From Dyadobacter soli (GTDB lineage Bacteria; Bacteroidota; Bacteroidia; Cytophagales; Spirosomataceae), in contig NZ_FNAN01000031.1 of NCBI RefSeq assembly GCF_900101885.1, forward strand, positions 1 through 64,000: a stretch of DNA of 64,000 bases. The letters are read 5' to 3'. A program made the position numbers and the translations under genes. The notes under the pieces were generated by a model. It was not told where the DNA came from. It was given only the letters and a program-made list of their open reading frames with translations, and ran no database searches. Every line of letters begins with the position of its first letter. Position 1 is the first letter of the stretch. Below, piece by piece: positions 35,285 through 43,581 of the stretch.

Positions 35285-35710
35285 TTAGAGATAATGATTG
35301 GGATGCAGGCAGTAGGACCAATAATCATAAATCACCCGGATCCTCGCTTTGAGATCCTCGAAGCTATTTTCCTTTTTAAAAAATCCCTGTATCGTCGAAT
35401 CGTACGCGGTTTCGATTACCAGCGGGTTATCGGCGGTACTCAGAAACACGAACGGGATCGATTTCCTCCTTAGGTACTCGTTCTTGTCGATGCGCTCGCG
35501 GAGTTCCAGGCCGTTCATCACGGGCATGTTGATGTCGCAGATGATCAGGAACGGCTGGTCGCGTGTGGTTTCCAGGTACAGCAGGGCTTCCACACCGTTG
35601 TTGAAAAACAAAAGCTCATTGGTTATGTCAAGCTCCTCAACTACGCTTTTGATTAAAAACTGATCGTCGGCGTCGTCTTCGATCGAAATAATGGGTCCTC
35701 TGATTGACAT
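35285..35710 (-). CDS. Single-domain response regulator
   Basis: 141 residues. Receiver features: IEDDADDQFLIKSVVEELD, phosphoacceptor Asp in LIICDINMPVMNGLEL, Thr/Ser in VFLSTADN and Lys in GFFKKENSFEDL. It belongs to the Bacteroidota CheY-like group with DDADDQFL and no output domain. It is upstream of, and on the same strand as, the NtrC-type regulator, with REP-like palindromes between, so a direct functional link is uncertain. Confidence 0.85.
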   Translation of the reverse strand: MSIRGPIISIEDDADDQFLIKSVVEELDITNELLFFNNGVEALLYLETTRDQPFLIICDINMPVMNGLELRERIDKNEYLRRKSIPFVFLSTADNPLVIETAYDSTIQGFFKKENSFEDLKARIRVIYDYWSYCLHPNHYL

Positions 35711-35881
35711 TGCCCCCGGGGATTAATGACTGGATTCTGGTTACAAATAACGCAATAAATGATTCCAATACCAATCGGCTCCCGATTGCGTCAAAATCCG
35801 TTTCGCGTAGTTTTCCATCCGTCCCGCGTAGGCGCCGGCAACAAACCTGCCGTTAGTTTTGCCTCAGAATCCAAATCAGCC

Positions 35882-36523
35882 ATGAAAACAATTCAAACCA
35901 TGAAAAAACAATTTCTAACACTGTTAACACTTGCCGCACTATCCACAAACTGCACCGACCACGGCGACCCGGTGACCACCACCAACTACCACCTCGACGA
36001 AACCTCCGTGGCCGAATGGAAGGGTTTCCTCCAAACAGGCTACTTTAACGAAGGTTCGATCGAGGTGGAAAGTAACAGTTTCGTGATCGAGAGCGGGAAA
36101 GTGAAAAGCGGGACCTTCACGCTTCCGCTCGCATCGATCGTCAATTTCAACCTGCCTACCGACGAGTTGAAACACCAGCTCATACACCACTTGCAAAGCG
36201 CCGATTTCTTCAATATGGCGCTTCATCCGATCGTCACCTTTGAAATCATGAGCGTAGCCCCCTACTCGGGAACCGGCGCAGGGGTGATTTCAGGGGCCAA
36301 TTATGAAGTGACAGGACATTTAACACTGTTAGGTAAAAGTAATCCGGTCACATTTCCGGCGCGGATCGACATCAACGGTGATTCATTCAAATTGGAGGCC
36401 GTCACCACATTCGACCGCACGTTGTGGGGCATGAATTACGCCACAGAACCCGGCCTGCCGGACGACGCGTCCATCAAGCCGGGTATCGAGGTGCATTTGA
36501 AGCTCTCGGGCAACAAAATTTAG
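35882..36523 (+). CDS. YceI-like lipoprotein
   Basis: 213 residues from MKTIQTMKKQFLTLLTLAAL; an alternative start at 35900 (MKKQF) gives a cleaner lipoprotein signal ending LAALSTNC. The mature domain fits the YceI lipocalin-like barrel: SVAEWKGFLQTGYFNEGSIE, LIHHLQSADFFNMALHPIVT, YEVTGHLTLLGKSNPVTFPA and FDRTLWGMNYA. YceI proteins bind isoprenoid-like ligands in the periplasm; here it would be membrane-anchored. A strong terminator follows at 36546. Confidence 0.82.
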   Translation: MKTIQTMKKQFLTLLTLAALSTNCTDHGDPVTTTNYHLDETSVAEWKGFLQTGYFNEGSIEVESNSFVIESGKVKSGTFTLPLASIVNFNLPTDELKHQLIHHLQSADFFNMALHPIVTFEIMSVAPYSGTGAGVISGANYEVTGHLTLLGKSNPVTFPARIDINGDSFKLEAVTTFDRTLWGMNYATEPGLPDDASIKPGIEVHLKLSGNKI

Positions 36524-36545
36524 TGAAGGGTTCATAGGTGGAAAT

Positions 36546-36595
36546 AGGTTGAATGTTCAGGAAATGTCATTCCTGCATTCAACCTTTCCTTTTTT
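36546..36595 (+). terminator. Intrinsic terminator after the YceI gene
   Basis: AGGTTGAATG (36546-36555) pairs with CATTCAACCT (36576-36585); an inner CAGGAA/TTCCTG stem extends it, and CCTTTTTT follows. The stop codon of the convergent SDR gene lies inside the T-tract. Confidence 0.85.
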
Positions 36596-37358
36596 AGAGG
36601 AACATCCCGCCCGAAACTTCGATACGCTGACCGGTAATCCAGCGCGCATCATCCGAACACAGGAACGCTACCACACCGCCGATGTCGTTCGGCTCGCCCA
36701 CGCGGCCCAGTGCGGTGACGCTGCTGATGAAGTCGGTCAGGCCGGGATGGTTATCGAACGAGTCGCTGTTGAAGTCGGTGTAGATCGCGCCGGGCGCCAA
36801 TGCATTCACGGTGATGCCCCGGCCGCCGAGTTCTTTGGCCATGTAGCGCGTGAGCGTGTCGATCGCGCCTTTCATGGATGCGTAAGCTGCGTAGCCGGGT
36901 GACGAGAAGCGTGCGAGGCCCGTGGAGAGATTCACAATGCGTCCGCCGTCCGCGAGCAGCGGCAATGCTTTTTGAGAGAGGAAATAAACGCCTTTGAAAT
37001 GCACATTCAGGAGGTCGTCGAAATCCTGCTCGGGGGTTTCCGCAAATGCCGAATGCCGGCTGATACCTGCATTATTCACTAGAAAATCGAAAGAAGTGCG
37101 GTTCCATTTGTCTTTCAGAATAGCCGAAAGTTGAGCAAAGAAACCGTCGAAGGCCTTCATATTTGCAGTATCCAACTGGATCGCGACTGACTTTTGCCCC
37201 AGGGCTTCGATCGCGGCAACCACCTCATTCGCTTCCTGTTCTTTGCTCCGGTACACGACAATCACGTCGTTTCCTTTTTCTGCCAGGCGCATCGCCATAT
37301 TTTTTCCCAAACCACGGCTGCCGCCGGTAATCAATGCTATTTTACTTACTGATTCCAT
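36594..37358 (-). CDS. Short-chain dehydrogenase/reductase (SDR)
   Basis: 254 residues with the classical SDR motifs: cofactor loop ITGGSRGLGKNMA, NNAG in FLVNNAGISRHS, catalytic Ser in IVNLSTGLARFSSPG, YxxxK in YAAYASMKGAID, and a C-terminal RIEVSGGMFL. The arginine in VVYRSKEQ suggests NADPH preference. The substrate is unknown. It lies 92 bases downstream of an AraC-type regulator on the same strand, its likely controller. Confidence 0.9.
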   Translation of the reverse strand: MESVSKIALITGGSRGLGKNMAMRLAEKGNDVIVVYRSKEQEANEVVAAIEALGQKSVAIQLDTANMKAFDGFFAQLSAILKDKWNRTSFDFLVNNAGISRHSAFAETPEQDFDDLLNVHFKGVYFLSQKALPLLADGGRIVNLSTGLARFSSPGYAAYASMKGAIDTLTRYMAKELGGRGITVNALAPGAIYTDFNSDSFDNHPGLTDFISSVTALGRVGEPNDIGGVVAFLCSDDARWITGQRIEVSGGMFL

Positions 37359-37450
37359 CTTTTTTGTTGTTTAAAATTGATGGAACAAAGGTACCGGGCG
37401 CTAGCTGGCAGGATTTGCGGGTTTCAAATCAAAACTTACGAAATTCAAAT

Positions 37451-38359
37451 CTAAGCCCTGAATGCCCGCGGACTGAGCGCCGTATGCTTCTTGAAGAGGT
37501 TATTGAAATGTGAAGCTTCCTCGAAACCGAGGCTGTAAGCGATCTCGGACACATTCCAGTCGGTATGCTTCAAAAGGATCTTGGATTCCTTGACAATGCG
37601 CTCGGTAATGAGCTCGGTGGTGGTCTTTCCCGTAATTTCTTTCAAAACCTTGTTCAGGTAATTGACGTGGATCGAAAGCTGGTCGGCATAATCCTTCGCC
37701 GAGCGCAGATTCAGCTTCTGGTGCGGCGGCTCGACGGGAAACTGCCGTTCGAGCAGCTCGATAAACAATGCAGAAACCCGTTTGTAAGCATTGGTTTCAG
37801 TAAAAAGCGAGGTCGCCGGCTGCAACTTCTGTCCGAAATGAATAAGCTCGATCACATAATTCCGCAGCAGATCATACTTATAAGCATAATCCGACTCGAT
37901 TTCCCGGAACATCTTTCTGAAAATGTATTTGATATCCTCGATCTGCTCGTCCGTCAGGAAGAAGATCGGGTTACCGCCCGGCTTAAAAACCGGCAATTCG
38001 CGTAACCGCACGCCGCTGTTGTCCTGCGTAAGGAAATCTTCGGAGAAAATGCAGAAGAAACCCGCCTGGTTCTCATCCTGCGGCACGTAGTTGTAGGGAA
38101 TCAGCGGCGTTGCAAAAAGCAATGCATTATTCGGTATATCAATCACTTTGTCCGCATACTCCGCCCGGTTCCGCCCGATAATCAGGCTGATTTTATAGTA
38201 AGCGCGCCGGTTGTAGGGCATTACGCGGTTCTTGGCGGCCAGCCGGTACAGCTCGTCCGTCCTGAAAATATTGAAATGCCCCACCTCCTTCTTCACCGGC
38301 TCCGGTATCAGCATGGAAGTATCCTTATAAAACTGTTCGATCGTCGCAGATTTCGCCAT
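37451..38359 (-). CDS. AraC-family transcriptional regulator
   Basis: 302 residues. The N-terminal ligand domain is cupin-like but divergent (HFNIFRTDELYRLAAKNRVM, IPNNALLFATPLIPYNYVP); the C-terminus has two helix-turn-helix units (LSIHVNYLNKVLKEITGKTT and DWNVSEIAYSLGFEEASHFN) and ends HTALSPRAFRA. This is the common Bacteroidota AraC group controlling adjacent oxidoreductases; here that is the SDR downstream. Confidence 0.88.
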   Translation of the reverse strand: MAKSATIEQFYKDTSMLIPEPVKKEVGHFNIFRTDELYRLAAKNRVMPYNRRAYYKISLIIGRNRAEYADKVIDIPNNALLFATPLIPYNYVPQDENQAGFFCIFSEDFLTQDNSGVRLRELPVFKPGGNPIFFLTDEQIEDIKYIFRKMFREIESDYAYKYDLLRNYVIELIHFGQKLQPATSLFTETNAYKRVSALFIELLERQFPVEPPHQKLNLRSAKDYADQLSIHVNYLNKVLKEITGKTTTELITERIVKESKILLKHTDWNVSEIAYSLGFEEASHFNNLFKKHTALSPRAFRA

Positions 38360-38382
38360 GGAGTAAAGTTACGAAAATCAAA

Positions 38383-38645
38383 TTTAGGGAAGAAGGAAGA
38401 AAGGAGGAAAGGGAAGATGGAGGAAAGGGAGGATGGAGAAAAAAGAAAAATGGCGCGAAGGTTTCCTTCGTGACTAAATATTCGTAGGCCTCTGGCCGGT
38501 CTGTACCGCAAACCGATATTGCAGTATAGACCGGCCAGAGGCCTGCGAATAGTACGTACGAATCACGAGATTCGTACCAGCGCTACCAGCGCCTTTTTCC
38601 TTCCTCCCCTTCCTCCTTTCTTCCCTTTCCTCCATCTTCCCCTTC
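38383..38645. repeat. Nested inverted repeat: purine/pyrimidine outer arms, REP-like inner arms
   Basis: Outer arms are GAAGGAAGAAAGGAGGAAAG-type purine sequence (about 38388-38440) and its pyrimidine complement (about 38598-38645). Inside, ATTCGTAGGCCTCTGGCCGG... (38480-38506) pairs with 38524-38550 at 25 of 27 positions around a 17-base loop, and GTACGAATC/GATTCGTAC (38556-38577) forms a third stem. The whole gap between the AraC and zinc-finger genes is this structure; no gene was found in it. Confidence 0.8.
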
Positions 38646-38650
38646 CTCCG

Positions 38651-38920
38651 TCATTCATACTCTACAAACGCCTCATCCTCATAACACCACAACCACTTCT
38701 CTCCCGGCTCGGCCGACGAGGCTACGGGGTGGCCGGTGTGGTGGAAATGCTTGGTCATGTGCTTGGCGGGGGAGCTGTCGCAGCATAAGGTCGCGCCGCA
38801 GGTCTGGCAGGTGCGCAAATGCACCCACCAGCCATCGACTTTTTTGCATTCTTCGCAAACAAGCTCGCTGGCGACCTTAATCTCCTGTATATCTTCTAAA
38901 TGTTTACAAATCTCTTCCAT
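38651..38920 (-). CDS. UBP-type zinc finger protein
   Basis: 89 residues. Pattern: CKHL near the start, CEECKKVDGWWVHLRTCQTC, LCCDS, HMTKHFHHTGHPVA, and KWLWCYEDEAFVEY. This is the zf-UBP fold which in eukaryotic deubiquitinases and HDAC6 binds the free Gly-Gly end of ubiquitin; the bacterial function is unknown. Its ATG shares one base with the stop of the oxidoreductase gene (TAATG), so the two are co-translated. Confidence 0.88.
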   Translation of the reverse strand: MEEICKHLEDIQEIKVASELVCEECKKVDGWWVHLRTCQTCGATLCCDSSPAKHMTKHFHHTGHPVASSAEPGEKWLWCYEDEAFVEYE

Positions 38921-40623
38921 TATACTTCACTTAAATATTGGTGGACAAAACTGATGGACATCGATCCTTCGCCTACTGCCGACGTCACGCGGTTCATCGC
39001 GCCCGCACGCACGTCGCCCGCAGCGAAAATGCCCGGCGAGCTCGTTTCGAGCAGGTAGGGATCGCGGTCGGCTTTCCAGATCTCTTTGAAATTATCGTAA
39101 TTCTTCATTTCACGGCCCGTTTCGATGAAACCCTTCTTGTTCTTGATGATTTCAAGGCCTACCCATTCGGTATAAGGCTTCGCACCGATGAAAATGAACA
39201 ATGCGTCGGCCGGAACAATGCGCTCTTCACTGGTATTCAAATCAACCAGTTTGAGGTTTTCAAGATGGCCGTCGCCTTGCGCTTCAAGAATTTCCGTGCA
39301 GCCCAAAACGGCGATGTTCTCCGTCCCGGCGATCTGGTCGATCAGATAGGACGACATCGAGGAAGTCAAATCATTTTTCCGGACCAGGATATTCACATTC
39401 CGCGCAAACTTCGACAGATACATCGCCGCCTGCCCCGCAGAATTGCCTCCGCCGAGCACATATACATCCTTATTGCCGCAGGAACTGGCCTCTGTGCTGG
39501 CAGCACCGTAGTAAATGCCCTTCCCCGTAAAGTCCTCAATACCGATCGTTTCCAGCTTACGGTAATCGACACCCGTGGTGATCACTACCGCCTTGGCATT
39601 CACTTCGTTACCATCGCCAAGCACCACGGTTTTATATTTATCTTTTAACTTAATCTCCTTCACAAACTGCGGCGAAAGGAACTCCGTACCGAAGCGCGTC
39701 GCCTGCGTGATGGCACGGCGCGTGAGTTCGGCCCCGCTCAAACCCGTTGGAAAACCGAGGTAATTCTCGATCCGGGAACTCGTACCGGCCTGTCCACCAG
39801 GCGCTTTGCGCTCGATCAACAAAGTACTTAAACCTTCCGAAGCACCATACACCGATGCCGCCAGCCCCGCCGGGCCCGCACCGATGATCACGACGTCGTA
39901 AATCTGCTGTTTGGTTTTGGGATTCAGCCCGATACGCTCCGCAATGTCGATCAGCGACGGCGTTTTCAATAACGAACCATCCTCAAAAATCACCACCGGG
40001 AAATCGACCGGGCACAGGTTGTTATTTTGCGAAATCTGCCGCCCGCTCTCGTTCGATTCCGCATCCAGCCATAGGTACGGCACCAGATTCCCAGCCAGGA
40101 AGTCCTTGATTTCGTGGGCTTTGGGTGAGAATTGATAACCTAACACTTTAATACCCTTGAAATCCGGTCGGTAGTTGCCCTGCCAGTCGCGGAGCAGCTC
40201 GTCGATCGCCGGGTAGAGCTTCTCTTCCGGCGGGTCCCAGGGCTTCATGAGGTAATAGTCGAGCTGAACGTCGTTGATCGCCTTAATGGCCGCCTCCGTA
40301 TCCGAATAGGCCGTCAGCAGCACCCTTTTGGCGAAGGGGAACATTTTCATGGCCTTTTGCAGAAAATCCACGCCCTGCATTTCGGGCATGCGCTGGTCCG
40401 AAATGAACATCGCCACCTCGTCGCCGCGGTTCTGCAATTCGAGCAGGCTTTCCATCGCTTCGGCCACGGAAGTAGTGCTCAATATCCGGTATTTTTCGCG
40501 GTAATGGGATTTCAGGTCGCGGCTGATCGCCCGGAGTACCTGGGGATCGTCGTCAATCGAAAATAGGATGGGCAAAGCCATGGGAGCTCTTTTAAGTATG
40601 GGTTGAGAATTAAAATTATCCAT
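38920..40623 (-). CDS. Receiver - thioredoxin-fold - thioredoxin-reductase-like fusion, FAD-dependent oxidoreductase
   Basis: 567 residues from [14 protein letters not shown]; 40581 ([11 protein letters not shown]) is an alternative start. Residues about 15-140: receiver with SIDDDPQVL, phosphoacceptor Asp in [12 protein letters not shown] and Lys in [12 protein letters not shown]. About 165-245: thioredoxin/glutaredoxin-like fold ([36 protein letters not shown]) in which the CxxC site is replaced by FSPK. About 255-560: FAD/NAD(P)-binding domains ([49 protein letters not shown]), but the usual redox CxxC of thioredoxin reductase reads AASTEASSC. The chemistry is therefore uncertain. It overlaps the kinase gene by 8 bases. 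Confidence 0.88.
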   Translation of the reverse strand: MDNFNSQPILKRAPMALPILFSIDDDPQVLRAISRDLKSHYREKYRILSTTSVAEAMESLLELQNRGDEVAMFISDQRMPEMQGVDFLQKAMKMFPFAKRVLLTAYSDTEAAIKAINDVQLDYYLMKPWDPPEEKLYPAIDELLRDWQGNYRPDFKGIKVLGYQFSPKAHEIKDFLAGNLVPYLWLDAESNESGRQISQNNNLCPVDFPVVIFEDGSLLKTPSLIDIAERIGLNPKTKQQIYDVVIIGAGPAGLAASVYGASEGLSTLLIERKAPGGQAGTSSRIENYLGFPTGLSGAELTRRAITQATRFGTEFLSPQFVKEIKLKDKYKTVVLGDGNEVNAKAVVITTGVDYRKLETIGIEDFTGKGIYYGAASTEASSCGNKDVYVLGGGNSAGQAAMYLSKFARNVNILVRKNDLTSSMSSYLIDQIAGTENIAVLGCTEILEAQGDGHLENLKLVDLNTSEERIVPADALFIFIGAKPYTEWVGLEIIKNKKGFIETGREMKNYDNFKEIWKADRDPYLLETSSPGIFAAGDVRAGAMNRVTSAVGEGSMSISFVHQYLSEV

Positions 40624-42016
40624 TAAAAGGGAAACATACCACAAATTCGGTACGCCCCGGCTGCGAATGCAGCGTAACGGTTCCGCGGTGTTGGCGTACG
40701 ATGCGGTTCACGACGTCGAGCCCAAGCCCCGTACCCTTCCCTACCGACTTGGTGGTAAAAAACGGGTCGAAAATCTTGGAACGGATCTCGGCCGGAACGC
40801 CCGGGCCATTGTCGCAGATCGTCACCTTCACAAATTCCTTGTCGCGGCGGGTAATGAGCGTCAACTCGGCCTCCGGCTGACTATCCAGCGCGTCGATCGC
40901 ATTGTCGATCAGGTTCGTCCACACCTGGTTCAGCTCACCTACCATCGCTTTCACGGGTGGTAACGTCAGGTCGAAGTCCTCGGTCACCTTGATATTGCCC
41001 TTTTTCAGCTTGTAATTCAGCATGATCAGCGTGTTGCGGATGCCCACGTGGATGTCCACGTACTCGCGCTCGCCCCCGCGGTCCATATGCGTAAAGGTCT
41101 TCACGGAGCCCACGAGCTCTGCAATGCGTTTCGAAGCCTCCTGAATATCCGCCACCATCCGCTCGGTCGTCAGGCTATTGTTGATCCAGGTCAGCACGGG
41201 CGACAGGTCATCGTGGTTGATCTTCCCTTTCAATGCTTCCAGATCATCTTCTCCAACTCCGAATTCCACGAGGTTATCGGCGATGTCTTCACAACCATCG
41301 ATCTGGTTCATATCGAGCCAGTCGAGAATCTCATCCTCCTTCTCCGACCGTTTCATCATCGAGAGCACAGGCCGGTTCGTATTGTTGAGCAAAGTCACCA
41401 TTTTATCATTCAAAAGGTCGATTTCCTCGTGCGACAAATGGATCGAGAGCAACGATTTAAAGGAATCGGGCTGCATCAGCAAATGCTCTTTCAAGGAAGC
41501 CGAACTCCTTACAATAGCCGCCGCAGGATTATTCAGCTCGTGCGCCAGCCCCGCCGAGAGCTTACCCAGCGCCATCATCTTCTCATTCTGCTGTTCGAGT
41601 TCGGTGAACTCCCGCACGCGCGACGTCATCACGATCACGAGCGCCTGCGTAAGCTCGTAATGCAGCGTGACCAGCTCCCGCAACAGTTCTTTCGGGAGCG
41701 TCATTACCTGGGCCGTTTCCAGGCATACACCGTGTGCGATGGCTATTTTTCCACGCGAAAACGGCAATATACCCGTCACGGTGCCGGGCAATAGCTCGGA
41801 TATAATCTGTTTGGTATTGGCCTGAACCCGGTACAGCTCGATCCGGCCTGAAAAAATGACGTGCGTGCCTATCAGCGGTTCTCCCGGCCGGATCATCACA
41901 TCGCCCTCCTGCAACTCGTAATGCTCGCTGTGGTCGATCATCCATTGCAGCTGGTTTTCAGGCACATCCTTAAAAACTTCAATGGCAAGCAAATCCTGGA
42001 CACTAATATCTTTCAT
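40616..42016 (-). CDS. Histidine kinase with N-terminal cyclic-nucleotide-binding-like domain
   Basis: 466 residues without membrane helices. About 10-130: cNMP-binding fold ([40 protein letters not shown]), although the canonical phosphate-binding cassette Arg is not clear. HisKA with H159 in [20 protein letters not shown]; HATPase with [23 protein letters not shown] and [11 protein letters not shown]. It precedes a receiver-containing oxidoreductase with an 8-base overlap, so the receiver is its likely phosphorylation target. Confidence 0.9.
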   Translation of the reverse strand: MKDISVQDLLAIEVFKDVPENQLQWMIDHSEHYELQEGDVMIRPGEPLIGTHVIFSGRIELYRVQANTKQIISELLPGTVTGILPFSRGKIAIAHGVCLETAQVMTLPKELLRELVTLHYELTQALVIVMTSRVREFTELEQQNEKMMALGKLSAGLAHELNNPAAAIVRSSASLKEHLLMQPDSFKSLLSIHLSHEEIDLLNDKMVTLLNNTNRPVLSMMKRSEKEDEILDWLDMNQIDGCEDIADNLVEFGVGEDDLEALKGKINHDDLSPVLTWINNSLTTERMVADIQEASKRIAELVGSVKTFTHMDRGGEREYVDIHVGIRNTLIMLNYKLKKGNIKVTEDFDLTLPPVKAMVGELNQVWTNLIDNAIDALDSQPEAELTLITRRDKEFVKVTICDNGPGVPAEIRSKIFDPFFTTKSVGKGTGLGLDVVNRIVRQHRGTVTLHSQPGRTEFVVCFPFNG

Positions 42017-42113
42017 GAGCGAACGCGGTAATGGTGTGAGTTAACGGGCCAATTTCGAAATAAACGGGGACTTTTTCGTGCGAACCTCCCGAATGCACAA
42101 CGAAATCCCGTCT

Positions 42114-42488
42114 TTATACGATTCCGCCCGTCACCAGCCGCGTGTAGATCTTGTACTCCGGCAACCCGCCGGTAACCTCCGCCAGGCTCACCTCCACCCA
42201 ATCGCGGTTGCCCGGATGCACGAACGCCCCGTTGCACGCAGGAAAAAGCTGTCGCAGCCGTTCGAATGATGCCGCTTCGAGGTTAATCTCCTCGTGTCCT
42301 AGTTCCGTCGACAAATAATGCCCGGTACAAAGCCCGAGCGACGTTTCAAACTCTATTTTCACCATGCTGCCCACAATTTCCTGCTGCATGATGTCGAGCA
42401 CCACCTCCTCGCGAATGTCGTCGGCAGTGCCCAGCGTTTCCTCCTGCTCGCCCAGGTTGTCGATGCTGGGAATATCAATAACTGCCAT
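42114..42488 (-). CDS. Unknown protein heading the kinase/oxidoreductase operon
   Basis: 124 residues: acidic N-terminus (PSIDNLGEQEETLGTADDIR), a central beta-rich part (GSMVKIEFETSLGLCTGHYL, FERLRQLFPACNGAFVHPGN) and an end reading YTRLVTGGIV. No domain is recognised and there is no signal peptide. It is on the same strand as the kinase, 97 bases upstream, and divergent from the DUF72 gene. Two cysteines (in GLCTG and FPACN) could be redox-active, but this is speculation. Confidence 0.6.
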   Translation of the reverse strand: MAVIDIPSIDNLGEQEETLGTADDIREEVVLDIMQQEIVGSMVKIEFETSLGLCTGHYLSTELGHEEINLEAASFERLRQLFPACNGAFVHPGNRDWVEVSLAEVTGGLPEYKIYTRLVTGGIV

Positions 42489-42605
42489 GGGTTTCTGTTT
42501 TGTTTTGGGTATCTAAATTCAAAAACCGTTCCCATTACCATCCGGGCGTCGCTAACTTTCGTTCGGTACGATATTTGCTTCTATTGGCTCCACAACAAAC
42601 TGAAA

Positions 42606-43367
42606 ATGAAAGTGGAGCGAAAGATACACATCGGCACCTCAGGATGGAGTTACAAGCATTGGAAAGGCATTTTCTATCCCGAAAATGTGAAAGCTGCGGA
42701 ATACCTGACATTTTATGCCCGACATTTCCCCGTTTCGGAAATCAACAACAGCTTCTACAAGCTGCCCACGAAGGAGATCGTGGAGAAATGGATCGATTTG
42801 GTGCCCGATGGATTCCTGTTCTGCCCGAAAATGAGCCGGTACCTGAGCCATTTGAAGAAGCTCCATGATCCAAAGGAGCCATTGGAACGGTTTTTCAACA
42901 TTTTTGGACCTTATAAAAAACACCTTGGCCCCATACTCGTCCAATTGCCCGCCAACTCCCGTTTCCAAGCCGAAGTAGCGGAGGCATTTTACGAAGAAAC
43001 CGACTCGTACGAAGGCTTCCGCTTCGCCCTCGAAGTACGGCACCCGTCATGGTTTTCGGAGGAAAGCATAGGGTTGATGAAAAAACACGGCATCGCGCTC
43101 GTCTTCTCCCAGGCCGACCGCTTCCCCTACCACGAAGAAATCACCGCCAAAGACATCTACCTGCGCTTTCACGGCCCGACGTCGCTGTACAGTTCGTCCT
43201 ACCCCGACGATATCCTGGAAGATTACGCCGAAAAATTCGCCGCCTGGGCCGACGACGGCCACGAGGTTTGGGCATTTTTCAACAACGACATAGGCGGCCA
43301 CGCGCTGGACAATGCGAGGAAGTTGCAGGAACGTGTCGACGCCAGGATAAATGAAATGATTGAATGA
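42606..43367 (+). CDS. DUF72 domain protein
   Basis: 253 residues from MKVERKIHIGTSGWSYKHWK; the frame is open about 96 codons upstream, but those residues are antisense to the divergent gene. DUF72 motifs: HIGTSGWSYKHWKGIFYP, YARHFPVSEINNSFYKLP, FALEVRHPSWF, YLRFHGPTSLY and WAFFNNDIGGHALDNA. It is a TIM-barrel-like family without established activity, often near DNA repair genes. Its last codons and stop lie in the first units of the GAATGATT repeat. Confidence 0.88.
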   Translation: MKVERKIHIGTSGWSYKHWKGIFYPENVKAAEYLTFYARHFPVSEINNSFYKLPTKEIVEKWIDLVPDGFLFCPKMSRYLSHLKKLHDPKEPLERFFNIFGPYKKHLGPILVQLPANSRFQAEVAEAFYEETDSYEGFRFALEVRHPSWFSEESIGLMKKHGIALVFSQADRFPYHEEITAKDIYLRFHGPTSLYSSSYPDDILEDYAEKFAAWADDGHEVWAFFNNDIGGHALDNARKLQERVDARINEMIE

Positions 43368-43383
43368 TCCGCCGTGGAACGGG

Positions 43384-43540
43384 GAATGATTGAATGATTG
43401 AATGACTGAATGATTGAATGATTGAATGACTGAATGACTGAATGATTGAATGATTGAATAGTTAAACGCCCGTACAGTCATAGAAATTAATAGTTCAAAA
43501 TCAGCAACACAAGCTTATTCAATCATTCAATCATTCAATC
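43384..43540. repeat. Inverted octamer arrays (GAATGAYT)9 ... (ATTCAATC)3
   Basis: Nine consecutive octamers GAATGATT/GAATGACT occupy 43384-43455, and three copies of the complementary ATTCAATC occupy 43517-43540, with 61 bases between. The arrays can pair into a long hairpin. They fill the gap between the DUF72 gene and ligD. Confidence 0.9.
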
Positions 43541-43581
43541 ATTCAAAATTCATTAACACACCACCGCTAACCCATCACACC

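Noticed and set aside
42114-42140. C-terminal RLVTGG of the unknown operon leader resembling a ubiquitin tail for the UBP finger
   Set aside because: Two residues follow the Gly-Gly, no beta-grasp pattern is recognisable and no protease gene is linked; a chance match is likely.
43384-43455. Regular repeat array resembling CRISPR
   Set aside because: Units are contiguous octamers without spacers and there are no cas genes nearby.
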